Shown here: piece after piece, positions 1 to 7,109 of the stretch
Position numbering within the stretch: the stretch's first letter is position 1
Layout: every line of letters begins with the position of its first letter
Assembly (NCBI GenBank): GCA_045601325.1
Contig: JAZRZI010000054.1
Location: 1 to 12,104, forward strand
Direction of reading: 5' to 3'
Length of the DNA: 12,104 nt
Source of the DNA: JAZRZI01 sp045601325
GTDB lineage: Bacteria; Bacillota_I; Bacilli_A; RFN20; CAG-826
Position numbers and translations under genes: made by a program
The notes under the pieces: generated by a model
What the model saw: only the letters and a program-made list of their open reading frames with translations
The model's database searches: none
What the model was told of the DNA's origin: nothing

Positions 1-2
1 GT

Positions 3-314
3 GATTTTATAATTAGAGAACTGTTAATAGGTATCAGCGTTATCGTTCTTATTACAAGTTTGATTAACTCCTTTGTATATTTACTGGGTTTTACAAAATC
101 CACTGTTATTGAAGGCCACACTATCACATTAGATTACGCAAATAGAACATACATTTATTTAAATGGTAAATGCATTTCTTGTACATACTACGTAAGTACA
201 GTCTATGTAAATCTTCCAAGTGGAACAAGAATTGCTGTAATACCAAAACACGATTATGGCGGCCGTTATAACAGAGTATACGATGTAGACTTTGTTAAAG
301 TCAGCAAAGAATAA
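3..314 (+). CDS. C-terminal part of a small membrane-anchored protein, function unknown (partial, 5' end outside window)
   Basis: The reading frame is open from the left edge and stops at TAA 312-314, giving 103 visible residues. It starts DFIIRELLIGISVIVLIT, and residues ~2-30 form one long hydrophobic segment that looks like a transmembrane helix. After it comes a ~70-residue polar part rich in Thr, Tyr and Val, with alternating patterns typical of beta strands, two Cys (GKCISC) and a basic, Tyr-rich tail. No start codon with a ribosome binding site is visible before the helix, so the gene most likely begins upstream of the window; a TTG at 60 would cut through the helix and is unconvincing. 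I do not recognise the family. The sequence suggests a single-pass anchor with a small beta-rich domain, probably outside the membrane. It ends 24 bases before a terminator, so it is the last gene of its transcript. Confidence 0.6.
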   Translation, partial: DFIIRELLIGISVIVLITSLINSFVYLLGFTKSTVIEGHTITLDYANRTYIYLNGKCISCTYYVSTVYVNLPSGTRIAVIPKHDYGGRYNRVYDVDFVKVSKE

Positions 315-338
315 TCTCTATTAAAACATAATAACTAT

Positions 339-361
339 CCACCGGAAATCCGGTGGTTTTT
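339..361 (+). terminator. Rho-independent terminator of the partial left-edge gene
   Basis: CCACCGG (339-345) and CCGGTGG (350-356) are perfect inverted repeats around a four-base loop, followed by TTTTT (357-361). It lies 24 bases after the stop of the left-edge gene and just outside the IS200 remnant. Confidence 0.88.
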
Positions 362-375
362 CATATTCGGGCAAA

Positions 376-428
376 TAATAGCCCTCTATTACTAGCCGCC
401 TGCATTATAGGCGAATGCGGACCACCGC
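376..428. repeat. Hairpin-forming right end of the IS200 element
   Basis: Beyond the transposase stop there are two short hairpins: TAATAG-ccct-CTATTA (376-391) and GCGG-acca-CCGC (417-428). Between them GCATT (402-406) can also pair with AATGC (414-418), an alternative to the second hairpin. Single-stranded hairpins near the right end are what IS200/IS605 Y1 transposases bind. Which of these is the functional one is not decidable from one copy. Confidence 0.45.
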
Positions 429-437
429 TTGTAAGTT

Positions 438-897
438 TTACTTGCTACACGTAAACGGGTCGTCGTCGAAGTCGATTGTTAATTGAACAACCGATTCGTC
501 TTCTTTAAGTTGATTCCTAATGCATTCGGCTATTTTTGTTTGTTTTTACCTACGGTGTCAACATAATAGCCTCTACACCAAAATTCTCTGTTTCTGTATT
601 TAAATTTTAGGTTTCCCCATCTTTGATAAGAAATCAAACCACTCTTGCCTTTTAAATATCCCATAAAATCAGAAACAGACATTTTTGAGAGAATCGACAC
701 GAGCATATGTACAGGATTTGGACATACTTCCGCTTCATGAATAACAATTTGTTTAAATCGCAAAGCTTTCTTAGAATCTTTCCGATTTCTAATCTTTTTT
801 CTCTGAAGAATGCTTTTCTACGGTACTTCGGAGCGAACACAACGTGATACTTATAATTCCAACATGTGTGTGCTAAACTTAGGTTGTCAGTCGACAT
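438..897 (-). pseudogene. tnpA: IS200-family transposase TnpA (HUH/Y1 type), inactivated by two frameshifts and loss of a catalytic His
   Basis: Starting at ATG 897, preceded by AGGAG, the frame reads MSTDNLSLAHTCWNYKYHVVF.PKYRRK, the classic N-terminus of IS200 transposases, down to about LCDLNK. Between ~738 and ~753 homology jumps to a second frame (HEAEVCPNPVHMLVSI, then MGYLKGKSGLI and FWCRGYYVDTVG). At 532-547, inside an A/C-rich run, it jumps again to IAECIRNQLKEDE...DPFTCSK, ending at TAA 438-440. The whole span is 460 bases, two short of 154 codons, which fits two single-base deletions. The family's HUH motif normally reads D-H-I-H here; this copy reads N-P-V-H, with Pro codon 713-715, so the first metal-binding His is gone. 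The tyrosines of GYYVDTVG, containing the catalytic Tyr region, are retained. The protein would have been ~153 residues, full family length. Confidence 0.9.
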
Positions 898-900
898 GAT

Positions 901-947
901 AACTCCTTTCATTAATTGCGTTGGACCGCAAATTAATTCTAGGAGTT
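901..947 (-). promoter_or_regulatory. Leader hairpin that hides the tnpA ribosome binding site
   Basis: On the minus strand AACTCCT (947-941) pairs perfectly with AGGAGTT (907-901), which is the tnpA Shine-Dalgarno sequence four bases before ATG 897. Inside, ATTAATT (937-931) pairs with AATTAAT (917-911), and CGC/GCG extend the stem to a loop near 921-926. The result is one long, nearly continuous stem with the ribosome site in its base. Translation repression by a 5' leader stem-loop is known for IS200 transposase mRNA. Here it is fully complementary although the coding region is dead. Confidence 0.75.
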
Positions 948-983
948 TTTCTTTTCTTGGCAAAACTATAAGTTCTACCTCCA

Positions 984-1006
984 CCCCCAGACTATCTGGG
1001 GGTTTT
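984..1006. terminator. Perfect hairpin at the IS200 left end, possible terminator against incoming transcription
   Basis: CCCCCAGA (984-991) and TCTGGGGG (995-1002) form a perfect 8-bp stem with a three-base loop, followed on the plus strand by TTTT (1003-1006). It sits upstream of tnpA. IS200 elements carry a left-end hairpin that both serves as the transposase binding structure and stops read-through transcription. For transcripts coming from the rha operon (minus strand) no U-tract follows, so the terminator role is clearer for plus-strand reading. Confidence 0.6.
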
Positions 1007-1041
1007 AACTCGCTCAGTTCTTTGCAGAAACTGGCTCAGAC

Positions 1042-1063
1042 AAGAAAAGCACCCAAAGGTGCT
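1042..1063 (-). terminator. Rho-independent terminator of the rha operon
   Basis: Read on the minus strand, AGCACC (1063-1058) pairs with GGTGCT (1053-1048) around a four-base loop and is followed by TTTTCTT. It begins 23 bases after the rhaA stop codon, with nothing else in between, and closes the leftward operon. Confidence 0.85.
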
Positions 1064-1085
1064 GTTCTATTATATTAATAATTAA

Positions 1086-2318
1086 CTAACGTTTGCTTGT
1101 TACAGCTTTTTCGTAAGCGATGACATCTTCATACATAGCGGCATCGTCTACCATACCTTGTTGTTTTAAATATTCATTCCAAACTTCACCCCAAGGTAAT
1201 GTCTTGAGTTCTTCTTGTAACGCTAAAACTTTAGTGTGATCGTAACTGTCTTGTGCTTCTTTTAATAAGTTCCATGGTGTTAATAAAGCTTTGAGCAATG
1301 CTTTTTCCATATTACGGGCGCCTATAACTAATGCAGCAATTCTATTGATAGATGCATCGAAGTAATCTAAGCCAATATATGATTTATCTAATGCATTGCA
1401 TCTTACTAATTCGTCTGCTACATCTTGTAAATCATCATTGAGTTTTAAGACGTGATCACTATCCCATCTAACTGGTCTAGAAACATGGAATGCTAATCTT
1501 GGGAAGAAGGCCAACATACTAGGAATCTTATCAGCAACGTTTTCTGTTGGATGATAGTGTCCTGTGTCTAATAAGTTTAAAACACCTCTAGTAGCTGCGT
1601 AGTTACAATAGAATTCATTGCTACCAACTGTGTATGACTCAACCCCGATACCAAAGACTTTAGATTCAACGGATACGTCCATGACTTTCTTATCATATTT
1701 GTAACCTTTTAAGATTTTATCTAAAGAATCTTGTAGTCTCATTCTTGGTCCCATTCTATCTGCTGGAACATCTTTTAAACCATCAGGAATCCAAATGTTC
1801 ATCAATGAACGTTGACCCAATTCTTTACCAAAGTATTCTGTAATTTTTAAAGAATTGATACAGTGTTCAATCCAATAGTTTCTAACGTTTTCATCTGGTG
1901 AAGATAGAGACAATCCATCCACTAGCATTGGGTGAGAGAAGATGGTTGGGTTATAGTCTAAACCTAATCCTCTTTCTTTTGCATATTTGACCCATTCTAC
2001 GAATTGTTCTGGTCCGATGTCTTTGCGTTCAACAATCTTACCTGTTTGATAAATTGCGTGTAAGTTGATTTTCTTACTTCCTGGAACGTGTTTTAAAACG
2101 ACATCTAAGTCTTGTGTTAATTCTTCGAAGTTTCTTGCTTTGCCTGGATAGTTACCGGTTGTTTGAATGCCACCGGTTAATGAGCCTGCGTTTTCAAAAC
2201 CGCCGACATCATCAAGTTGCCAACAGTGCAAAGAAATCTTTGTTTTTGCTAAAGTTCTTAATGCTTTGTTTACATCCACTCCATATTTAGCGAATGTTTG
2301 TTTTACTTCTTTTCTCAT
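1086..2318 (-). CDS. rhaA: L-rhamnose isomerase
   Basis: Cytoplasmic enzyme that interconverts L-rhamnose and L-rhamnulose, the first step of phosphorylative rhamnose catabolism. The 410 residues are close to the usual ~418. All seven metal ligands known from the E. coli enzyme can be placed with constant spacing: Glu218, Asp251, His278 and Asp318 (structural metal), and His254, Asp286 and Asp288 (catalytic metal). The surrounding signatures are LLDTGHYHPTEN, FHVSRPVRWDSDHV and IGLDYFDAS. The N-terminal substrate-loop region HCWQLDDVGGFEN (31-43) is also typical. Start ATG 2316-2318 is preceded by TAGGAG at good spacing. It begins four bases after the rhaB stop, so the two are co-transcribed and probably translationally coupled. 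It ends with TAG, unlike the TAA of its neighbours, and is followed by the operon terminator. No sign of damage. Confidence 0.97.
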   Translation of the reverse strand: MRKEVKQTFAKYGVDVNKALRTLAKTKISLHCWQLDDVGGFENAGSLTGGIQTTGNYPGKARNFEELTQDLDVVLKHVPGSKKINLHAIYQTGKIVERKDIGPEQFVEWVKYAKERGLGLDYNPTIFSHPMLVDGLSLSSPDENVRNYWIEHCINSLKITEYFGKELGQRSLMNIWIPDGLKDVPADRMGPRMRLQDSLDKILKGYKYDKKVMDVSVESKVFGIGVESYTVGSNEFYCNYAATRGVLNLLDTGHYHPTENVADKIPSMLAFFPRLAFHVSRPVRWDSDHVLKLNDDLQDVADELVRCNALDKSYIGLDYFDASINRIAALVIGARNMEKALLKALLTPWNLLKEAQDSYDHTKVLALQEELKTLPWGEVWNEYLKQQGMVDDAAMYEDVIAYEKAVTSKR

Positions 2319-2322
2319 TAGA

Positions 2323-3621
2323 TTATTCTCCTACTTTAAATTGAGATTTTAAATTTCCAATTGCGGTTGCTTCTATAGGAAGCGCCACAACCTTTTTACC
2401 TGTAATTTCTTCAGTGAATTGGTTAAGTGCTTTGTTTTTTGCGCCACCACCAACTATATAAATATAATTAAACTTCTTATCTAAGTTATCTTCAAGTTGT
2501 TCACTAGCAACTTTATAGGAAGTCGCTAAACTTCTATAGATACTTCTAAACAAATCACCATCGTTTTTTGGTGGGCTGTGTTTTAGTAATTCTTTAATTG
2601 CTAATTCCATATCCTCAGGAGCGTTTAAGCTTTGATCATTAACGTCAAACACTTCATTATATGTTGATTCTTCAACTAGTTTAGCGATATCTCCGAAGGA
2701 TAGTGTTTTATTTTTCATACATTGGTTATTAATCCACATACCCATGATGTTTTTAAGATAACGGATATAACCAACGCCACCTTCATTAGTGAAGTTAGAT
2801 TCAAATGATTTCATTGATGTGTTTGGTTTTAAACTCTTTGTGCCAATTAAGCTCCAGGTGCCACTACTAATGATAATTGCGTCATCGGGGCAATCAACGG
2901 CTTCAAACGCACTAGCGGTGTCGTGAGATGGACACAACCTAACTTTAATTTGACCACCAACTTCTTTAGCAATTTCTGATTTTAAATAACCAACAAATGT
3001 ACCTGGTTGATCAAGTTTAGGGAATAGGTGTTCTGGTAAACCTAGTTTAGCGATGAGTTCAACATCGAATTCCTTTGTTTCTGCATTAACTAATCCACTT
3101 GTGGATGCTTCTGTGTATTCTTTCTTTTTAACTCCTGTTAATAAATAAGAGAAATATTCAGGAATCATCAAGAAATCAGTAACACCTTCTAATCTACCTT
3201 TTAGTTTGTCGTCATAAAGTTGATAGATTGTGTTGAAAGCAGCGAATTGCATGCCTGTGTGTGAATATAGTTCTGAGAAAGGTGTGATTTCATGGACTCT
3301 TGGAATAGAATTATTCACTCTGTCGTTACGATATGCAAAGTGAGGTTTGACATCTTCGTCTCCTTTTAAAAGAATATAGTCAACACCCCAAGTATCGATA
3401 GCTAAGCTTTCAATAAGTGGGTATTTTTCTAGGGCAACCTTAATGCCGTCTTTGATATGACCGAACAGTTCTTCTGTGTCCCACACAAGTCCTTGATCAG
3501 ATGGTTTCATACCGTTAAAGAAACGATGTACTTCAACTAATTTAATTTCTCCATCTTCTTGATAACCGACAATGTGTCTTCCACTAGAAGCGCCAAGGTC
3601 AATAGCTAAATAATATTTCAT
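2323..3621 (-). CDS. rhaB: Rhamnulokinase, short C-terminus
   Basis: FGGY-family sugar kinase that phosphorylates L-rhamnulose with ATP to L-rhamnulose 1-phosphate. Visible marks are the N-terminal phosphate loop AIDLGASSGR (6-15), IDTWGVDY (75-82), HFAYRNDR (94-101), the catalytic Asp in PSHDTASAFEAVD (Asp234), SSGTWSLIGT (252-261), and the C-terminal adenosine-binding VGGGAKNKALNQ (390-401) with IEATAIGN (416-423). At 432 residues it is shorter than the E. coli and Bacillus enzymes (~485-489). It stops only nine residues after IEATAIGN, where relatives usually continue for some 30-60 residues, and rhaA begins directly after. All catalytic motifs are present, so I expect it to be active. ATG 3619-3621 follows GGAGG, 12 bases after the preceding mutase gene. 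Confidence 0.95.
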   Translation of the reverse strand: MKYYLAIDLGASSGRHIVGYQEDGEIKLVEVHRFFNGMKPSDQGLVWDTEELFGHIKDGIKVALEKYPLIESLAIDTWGVDYILLKGDEDVKPHFAYRNDRVNNSIPRVHEITPFSELYSHTGMQFAAFNTIYQLYDDKLKGRLEGVTDFLMIPEYFSYLLTGVKKKEYTEASTSGLVNAETKEFDVELIAKLGLPEHLFPKLDQPGTFVGYLKSEIAKEVGGQIKVRLCPSHDTASAFEAVDCPDDAIIISSGTWSLIGTKSLKPNTSMKSFESNFTNEGGVGYIRYLKNIMGMWINNQCMKNKTLSFGDIAKLVEESTYNEVFDVNDQSLNAPEDMELAIKELLKHSPPKNDGDLFRSIYRSLATSYKVASEQLEDNLDKKFNYIYIVGGGAKNKALNQFTEEITGKKVVALPIEATAIGNLKSQFKVGE

Positions 3622-3633
3622 TGGATACCTCCA

Positions 3634-5307
3634 TTATTTTATAATGTTTTTAATAACTTTCACTAATTTGTCCAAATTGGCTTGTCCGTTAGCGAATATA
3701 TATGCTTTTAATTTTGGTTCTGTTCCACTAGGTCTAATTGTGATAGTTTCATTATCTCTTAAGAAAAATTTAACAACGTCGCTTATAGGTAAGTTAGTAG
3801 GTTCGGTGTGATCAGAATAGGTGATAACACCTTTCTTAAAGTCACCGATGTGATCAACACCAGGAATAATATCTGTAATGTTATCTTCTCTTACTAGTTT
3901 CATAAGGTCTTTAATCTTTTGTAGACCTTCAACACCTTGGAATTCATAAGTTAACAACTTTGTCTTATAATCACCAAATTCGCTATAAAGTTCATTTAAT
4001 CTATCCACAAGTGTTTTACCTTCCAACTTGTAGTGATTAGCGATTTCAGCAAGTAACAAACACGCATTAATTGCGTCTTTGTCTCTAACATCGGTGTTAG
4101 TTAAATAACCACAGCTTTCTTCAAATCCTAATAAGTAATCAGAAGTATGACCTTCTTGTTCTAGGTATAAGATTTGTTCACCGATATATTTAAATCCAGT
4201 TAGAACTTCTCTAACTTCAATTCCATAATGTTTTGCCATTACATTAACCATATCCGTGGATACAATTGTTTTTACCACTACTGGTCTATTTGTAAGGGTT
4301 TTGTTAGCTAATCTTGCGTGATATATCGCATCAAACAAGATTAAACCAACTTCATTGCCTGTAAGAATGATAGGTGTTCCTTTTTGATTTACCACCACGC
4401 CCACTCTATCGCTATCAGGATCGGTAGCAATTAATACATCGTTATTTTCCTTTAGTAATTCTTCGATGCCTACCTTTAACGCTTCATGTATTTCTGGATT
4501 AGGATATGGGCAAGTTGGGAAATCGCCATTAGGCAATTCTTGTTCTTTAATAACTTTGACATCAAATCCATCTCTACTTAAAGCGGTAGTCACGCATCTT
4601 CTACCCGCACCATAAAGAGGTGTGTAATTGAGTTTGAGAATCTTTTCTTCTTTGTAGACGGATTGTTTCAATGTTGATGACATGTATTTTTCAAAGACAT
4701 CATTAAAGATGTATTCAATTAAACCGTCTTTTAAATATTTATCAAAATCACCAACTTTAACATCTTTAAATGTGTCGAGTTTATTAATTTCTTCTAAGAT
4801 TGCATCTGCAAATGCAGTTGTGCATTGGCAACCATCACTACCATAAGCTTTATAACCATTATACATCTTTGGATTGTGGCTAGCTGTAACCACAACACCG
4901 GCATCTGTATTAAGATATCTAACTGCGAAAGATAATGCAGGAGTAGGCATTAATTCACTATATAAGTATACCTTTACTCCGTTAGCAGCAAACACACTTG
5001 CGGCTTCTTTGGCAAAGCTATTGGAGTTATTTCTTGAGTCATGACCAATCGCTACACTTGGATGTGGGTTCTTTTTTAATAGATAGTTAGCGAAACCTTG
5101 GGTGGCTTTTCTAACGATAAATCTATTCATTCTATTCGTGCCAACCTCCATAATTCCTCTAAGGCCACCTGTGCCAAATTCAAGGTCTTTATAGAAGCGT
5201 TCTTCAATTTCTTTTGGATTGTCTTTAATGGATAAAAGCTCTTCTTTTTCTTCTTTGGTAAGAAGTTCACTATTTAACCACTCTTCGTATAATTTTAATG
5301 AGTTCAT
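3634..5307 (-). CDS. Phosphoglucomutase / phosphomannomutase (alpha-D-phosphohexomutase family)
   Basis: Cytoplasmic Mg-dependent mutase that moves phosphate between C1 and C6 of a hexose (glucose or mannose) through an enzyme phosphoserine. The four family signatures are in order: TASHNP with active Ser143, metal-binding DPDSDRVG (Asp296, Asp298, Asp300), sugar-recognition loop GFEESCGYL (394-402), and phosphate-binding RPSGTEPKLK (525-534). The early motif EFGTGGLRG (43-51) is typical of the long PgcA-like branch. The 557 residues are close to that branch's ~580, and no segment is missing. ATG 5305-5307 follows a perfect AGGAGG. It lies 34 bases after the transporter gene and 12 before rhaB, inside the operon. 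Rhamnose breakdown does not need this reaction. It may feed glucose or N-acetylhexosamine phosphates from the same glycans, or simply be a housekeeping gene that has joined the operon. Substrate preference cannot be read from sequence. Confidence 0.93.
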   Translation of the reverse strand: MNSLKLYEEWLNSELLTKEEKEELLSIKDNPKEIEERFYKDLEFGTGGLRGIMEVGTNRMNRFIVRKATQGFANYLLKKNPHPSVAIGHDSRNNSNSFAKEAASVFAANGVKVYLYSELMPTPALSFAVRYLNTDAGVVVTASHNPKMYNGYKAYGSDGCQCTTAFADAILEEINKLDTFKDVKVGDFDKYLKDGLIEYIFNDVFEKYMSSTLKQSVYKEEKILKLNYTPLYGAGRRCVTTALSRDGFDVKVIKEQELPNGDFPTCPYPNPEIHEALKVGIEELLKENNDVLIATDPDSDRVGVVVNQKGTPIILTGNEVGLILFDAIYHARLANKTLTNRPVVVKTIVSTDMVNVMAKHYGIEVREVLTGFKYIGEQILYLEQEGHTSDYLLGFEESCGYLTNTDVRDKDAINACLLLAEIANHYKLEGKTLVDRLNELYSEFGDYKTKLLTYEFQGVEGLQKIKDLMKLVREDNITDIIPGVDHIGDFKKGVITYSDHTEPTNLPISDVVKFFLRDNETITIRPSGTEPKLKAYIFANGQANLDKLVKVIKNIIK

Positions 5308-5341
5308 AATTACCTCCTAAAAATAGAAAAAGACGAAGGCT

Positions 5342-6988
5342 TTATTTTTCATCTCCGGTAGGATCAACAATAGAATAACCGATGTTAACTAAGTGGTCCG
5401 CGATTCTTTCTAATTCAGACACTAGTGTTGAATAGTATGATGTTAATTCAACCTTACATTCATCTTTAGTGATTCTATCAAAATGAGCATCGCTGAGTTC
5501 GCGTTTAAGATCGTCAGTTTCGTCTTCTAATTCGTGTAATTTCTTTAACAAGTTCTTGTCTTCGTTTTCAAAGATTAAGAATGTTAAATCATACATATCC
5601 ATCACTATTTTATTAAGTGAATTTAATTCTTTTTTAGCAATTTGAGAGAAAGTTAAATCGTTTTCTTTCATCTTGAGTGTTAATTCAAAGAAGTTATCCG
5701 CGTGGTCACCAATACGTTCAATATCGTTAATAACATGGAAGTATGAACCAATAATTGATTCGTCTTTCATATCAACCTTATTAGATAAGCTTATCAAGAA
5801 TGAGGTGATGAATTTATTTAAATAGTCGATACTATCTTCTCTATCATTAATTTCTTTTCCGTGAGAGGAATCTTGGTTGATAATTGCGTCCACACCTAGT
5901 TTTAAGTTTTCATAAGAGAGTCTAAGCATATTATCAATTTCTTTTTTAACTTGCACCATAGCAACGTTAGGTGTTTGAAGCATACGGTTATCGATATATT
6001 TAATAGCCCTTTTGTTCTTTTCCTCGTCTTTATCTTTGATAACCTTGTTAGCGATTTTTTCAAATGGTGTTAGGAATGGTAATAAGATAGCTTGCTCAAT
6101 AATGTTAAAGATTAAATTAAAGACCGCTACTACGATAGGTGCGCTTTCAACACTAACTTCAGGAATAACGTTACACGCATCACAAATCCACACAACCGCT
6201 AATCCTAAAAATCCACCGATAACCTTAACAAACAAAGCAATTAAACCTGCTCTTTTTGCGTTTGTGTTAGAACCAATGGTGGCAATAACTGTTGTAATAA
6301 ATGTGCCAATTGTGCCACCAATAACAACATATAAAGCGCTGGTAAACGGAACCGCACCACTACCTACAAGAGCAATAACCAAACCAGATGTTGCGGATGA
6401 TGATTGAACTAAGGCGGTAACAAAAATACCAACAAGCATTAAAAGCAATGGAAAACTAATCTTTGTAAACGCAGTTGAAACGGCGTCCTTAATTACCGGG
6501 ACTTTAAAGGAGGAAGATAATACAGATAAACCAAAGAATAATAATCCTAAACCTGTTAATACTTCACCAAAAGCTTTAACTTTTTCGTGTTTAAAGAATG
6601 TCATGACGACACCCACGATAGCCAACAACATCAAATATGACGAGAACGGGAACGTTGATAAAGAGGCAATAATGCCAGTTGTGGTTGTTCCAATATAGGC
6701 ACCCATCATTGTGGCAACACCTTGAGTAACACCCATGACACCAGCGTTAATAAAACCAATAGCCATGACACTAGTAGCGGCGCTGCTTTGAATAATCGCT
6801 GTCACACCAGCACCAACACCAAGGTTTGCTAATCTATTATTTTTTGTCTTTTTAAAGAAACGTTTAACGCCTTTGCCTGCGGCCTTCTTTAATCCAGAAG
6901 ACATCATATTCATACCGACAATAAATGTCGCTATGCCCACTAATATAAATACAACTAATAAAGGTGTGCTTAATTCTTCTAAATTCAT
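5342..6988 (-). CDS. Na+/phosphate cotransporter of the NptA/YjbB type with C-terminal PhoU-like domain
   Basis: Inner-membrane protein of 548 residues, the same length class as E. coli YjbB. The N-terminal half (to ~310) is hydrophobic with an inverted pair of Na/Pi-cotransporter repeats. Each repeat carries the family's QSS motif: QSSAATS at 67-73 and QSSSATS at 195-201. The rest (~340-545) is soluble, helical and charged, with PhoU-like features such as INDIERIGDHADNF and VSELERIADHLVNIGYSI, where repeated E.R..DH motifs bind metal in PhoU proteins. Known relatives move inorganic phosphate with sodium; some act mainly in export, so direction is open. The start ATG has no Shine-Dalgarno sequence. 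A -10 hexamer lies only eight bases upstream, so the mRNA is probably leaderless. It is the first gene of the leftward operon, and only 34 bases without a convincing terminator separate it from the mutase. Confidence 0.9.
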   Translation of the reverse strand: MNLEELSTPLLVVFILVGIATFIVGMNMMSSGLKKAAGKGVKRFFKKTKNNRLANLGVGAGVTAIIQSSAATSVMAIGFINAGVMGVTQGVATMMGAYIGTTTTGIIASLSTFPFSSYLMLLAIVGVVMTFFKHEKVKAFGEVLTGLGLLFFGLSVLSSSFKVPVIKDAVSTAFTKISFPLLLMLVGIFVTALVQSSSATSGLVIALVGSGAVPFTSALYVVIGGTIGTFITTVIATIGSNTNAKRAGLIALFVKVIGGFLGLAVVWICDACNVIPEVSVESAPIVVAVFNLIFNIIEQAILLPFLTPFEKIANKVIKDKDEEKNKRAIKYIDNRMLQTPNVAMVQVKKEIDNMLRLSYENLKLGVDAIINQDSSHGKEINDREDSIDYLNKFITSFLISLSNKVDMKDESIIGSYFHVINDIERIGDHADNFFELTLKMKENDLTFSQIAKKELNSLNKIVMDMYDLTFLIFENEDKNLLKKLHELEDETDDLKRELSDAHFDRITKDECKVELTSYYSTLVSELERIADHLVNIGYSIVDPTGDEK

Positions 6989-6996
6989 ACACTATT

Positions 6997-7025
6997 ATTT
7001 TACACATTTAGTTATAAACTAACAA
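6997..7025 (-). promoter_or_regulatory. Promoter of the nptA-pgm-rhaB-rhaA operon, probably leaderless
   Basis: On the minus strand TTGTTA (7025-7020) is followed after exactly 17 bases by TAAAAT (7002-6997), four and five matches to the -35 and -10 consensus. The ATG at 6988 begins eight bases after the -10, so transcription should start at or within a base or two of the start codon. No ribosome binding site is present, consistent with a leaderless message. The palindrome 7008-7022 overlaps the spacer and -35 and could be an operator. Confidence 0.6.
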
Positions 7026-7109
7026 ACAAAATGTTCGGTAGTCTCATTTGGTGGATAATTTAACATTCTTGTTCATAATTTTGAAAAAGGTGGTTTATAT
7101 TTTGTTAGT

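Larger units (their letters stand above)
362..1040 (-). mobile_element. Decayed IS200-type insertion sequence (IS200/IS605 family, tnpA only)
   Basis: The element is defined by a recognisable but broken IS200 transposase at 438-897 flanked by structured non-coding ends. On the side upstream of the transposase there is a perfect 8-bp hairpin (984-1002) and a long leader hairpin (901-947). On the downstream side are small hairpins TAATAG/CTATTA (376-391) and GCGG/CCGC (417-428). Subterminal hairpins instead of terminal inverted repeats, and no target duplication, are typical of this family. The total of about 680 bases fits a stand-alone IS200 (~700). The exact ends cannot be read from the sequence; I place them between the terminators of the two flanking genes (339-361 and 1042-1063). 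No tnpB is present. Confidence 0.7.

Noticed and set aside
1008..1040. CAGTT/AACTG inverted repeat with GCTCAG direct repeats between the IS left end and the rha terminator
   Set aside because: Short and interrupted; may mark the element's boundary or old target sequence, but cannot be assigned from one copy.
866..1078. Plus-strand frame of 70 codons across the IS200 left end
   Set aside because: It runs antisense over the transposase leader and through two hairpins, has no ribosome site and no recognisable protein features.
362..1085. CRISPR array, tnpB or omega-RNA-like guide next to the IS200 transposase
   Set aside because: No regularly spaced repeats and no TnpB coding remnant are present. 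The structured RNA here is explained by known IS200 leader and end hairpins.
5308..5345. Possible terminator between nptA-like gene and phosphohexomutase
   Set aside because: On the minus strand GATGA could pair with TCGTC before a T-run, but the stem is only five pairs with a G-T and a large loop. Too weak to split the operon.
6012..6407. Plus-strand frame of 131 codons
   Set aside because: It is the antisense shadow of the membrane half of the Na/Pi cotransporter; its Thr/Ala/Ile-rich composition follows from the opposite strand.
7030..7067. AATGTT (7030-7035) and AACATT (7062-7067) as an inverted repeat
   Set aside because: Only six AT-rich bases with a 26-base gap; expected by chance in this composition.
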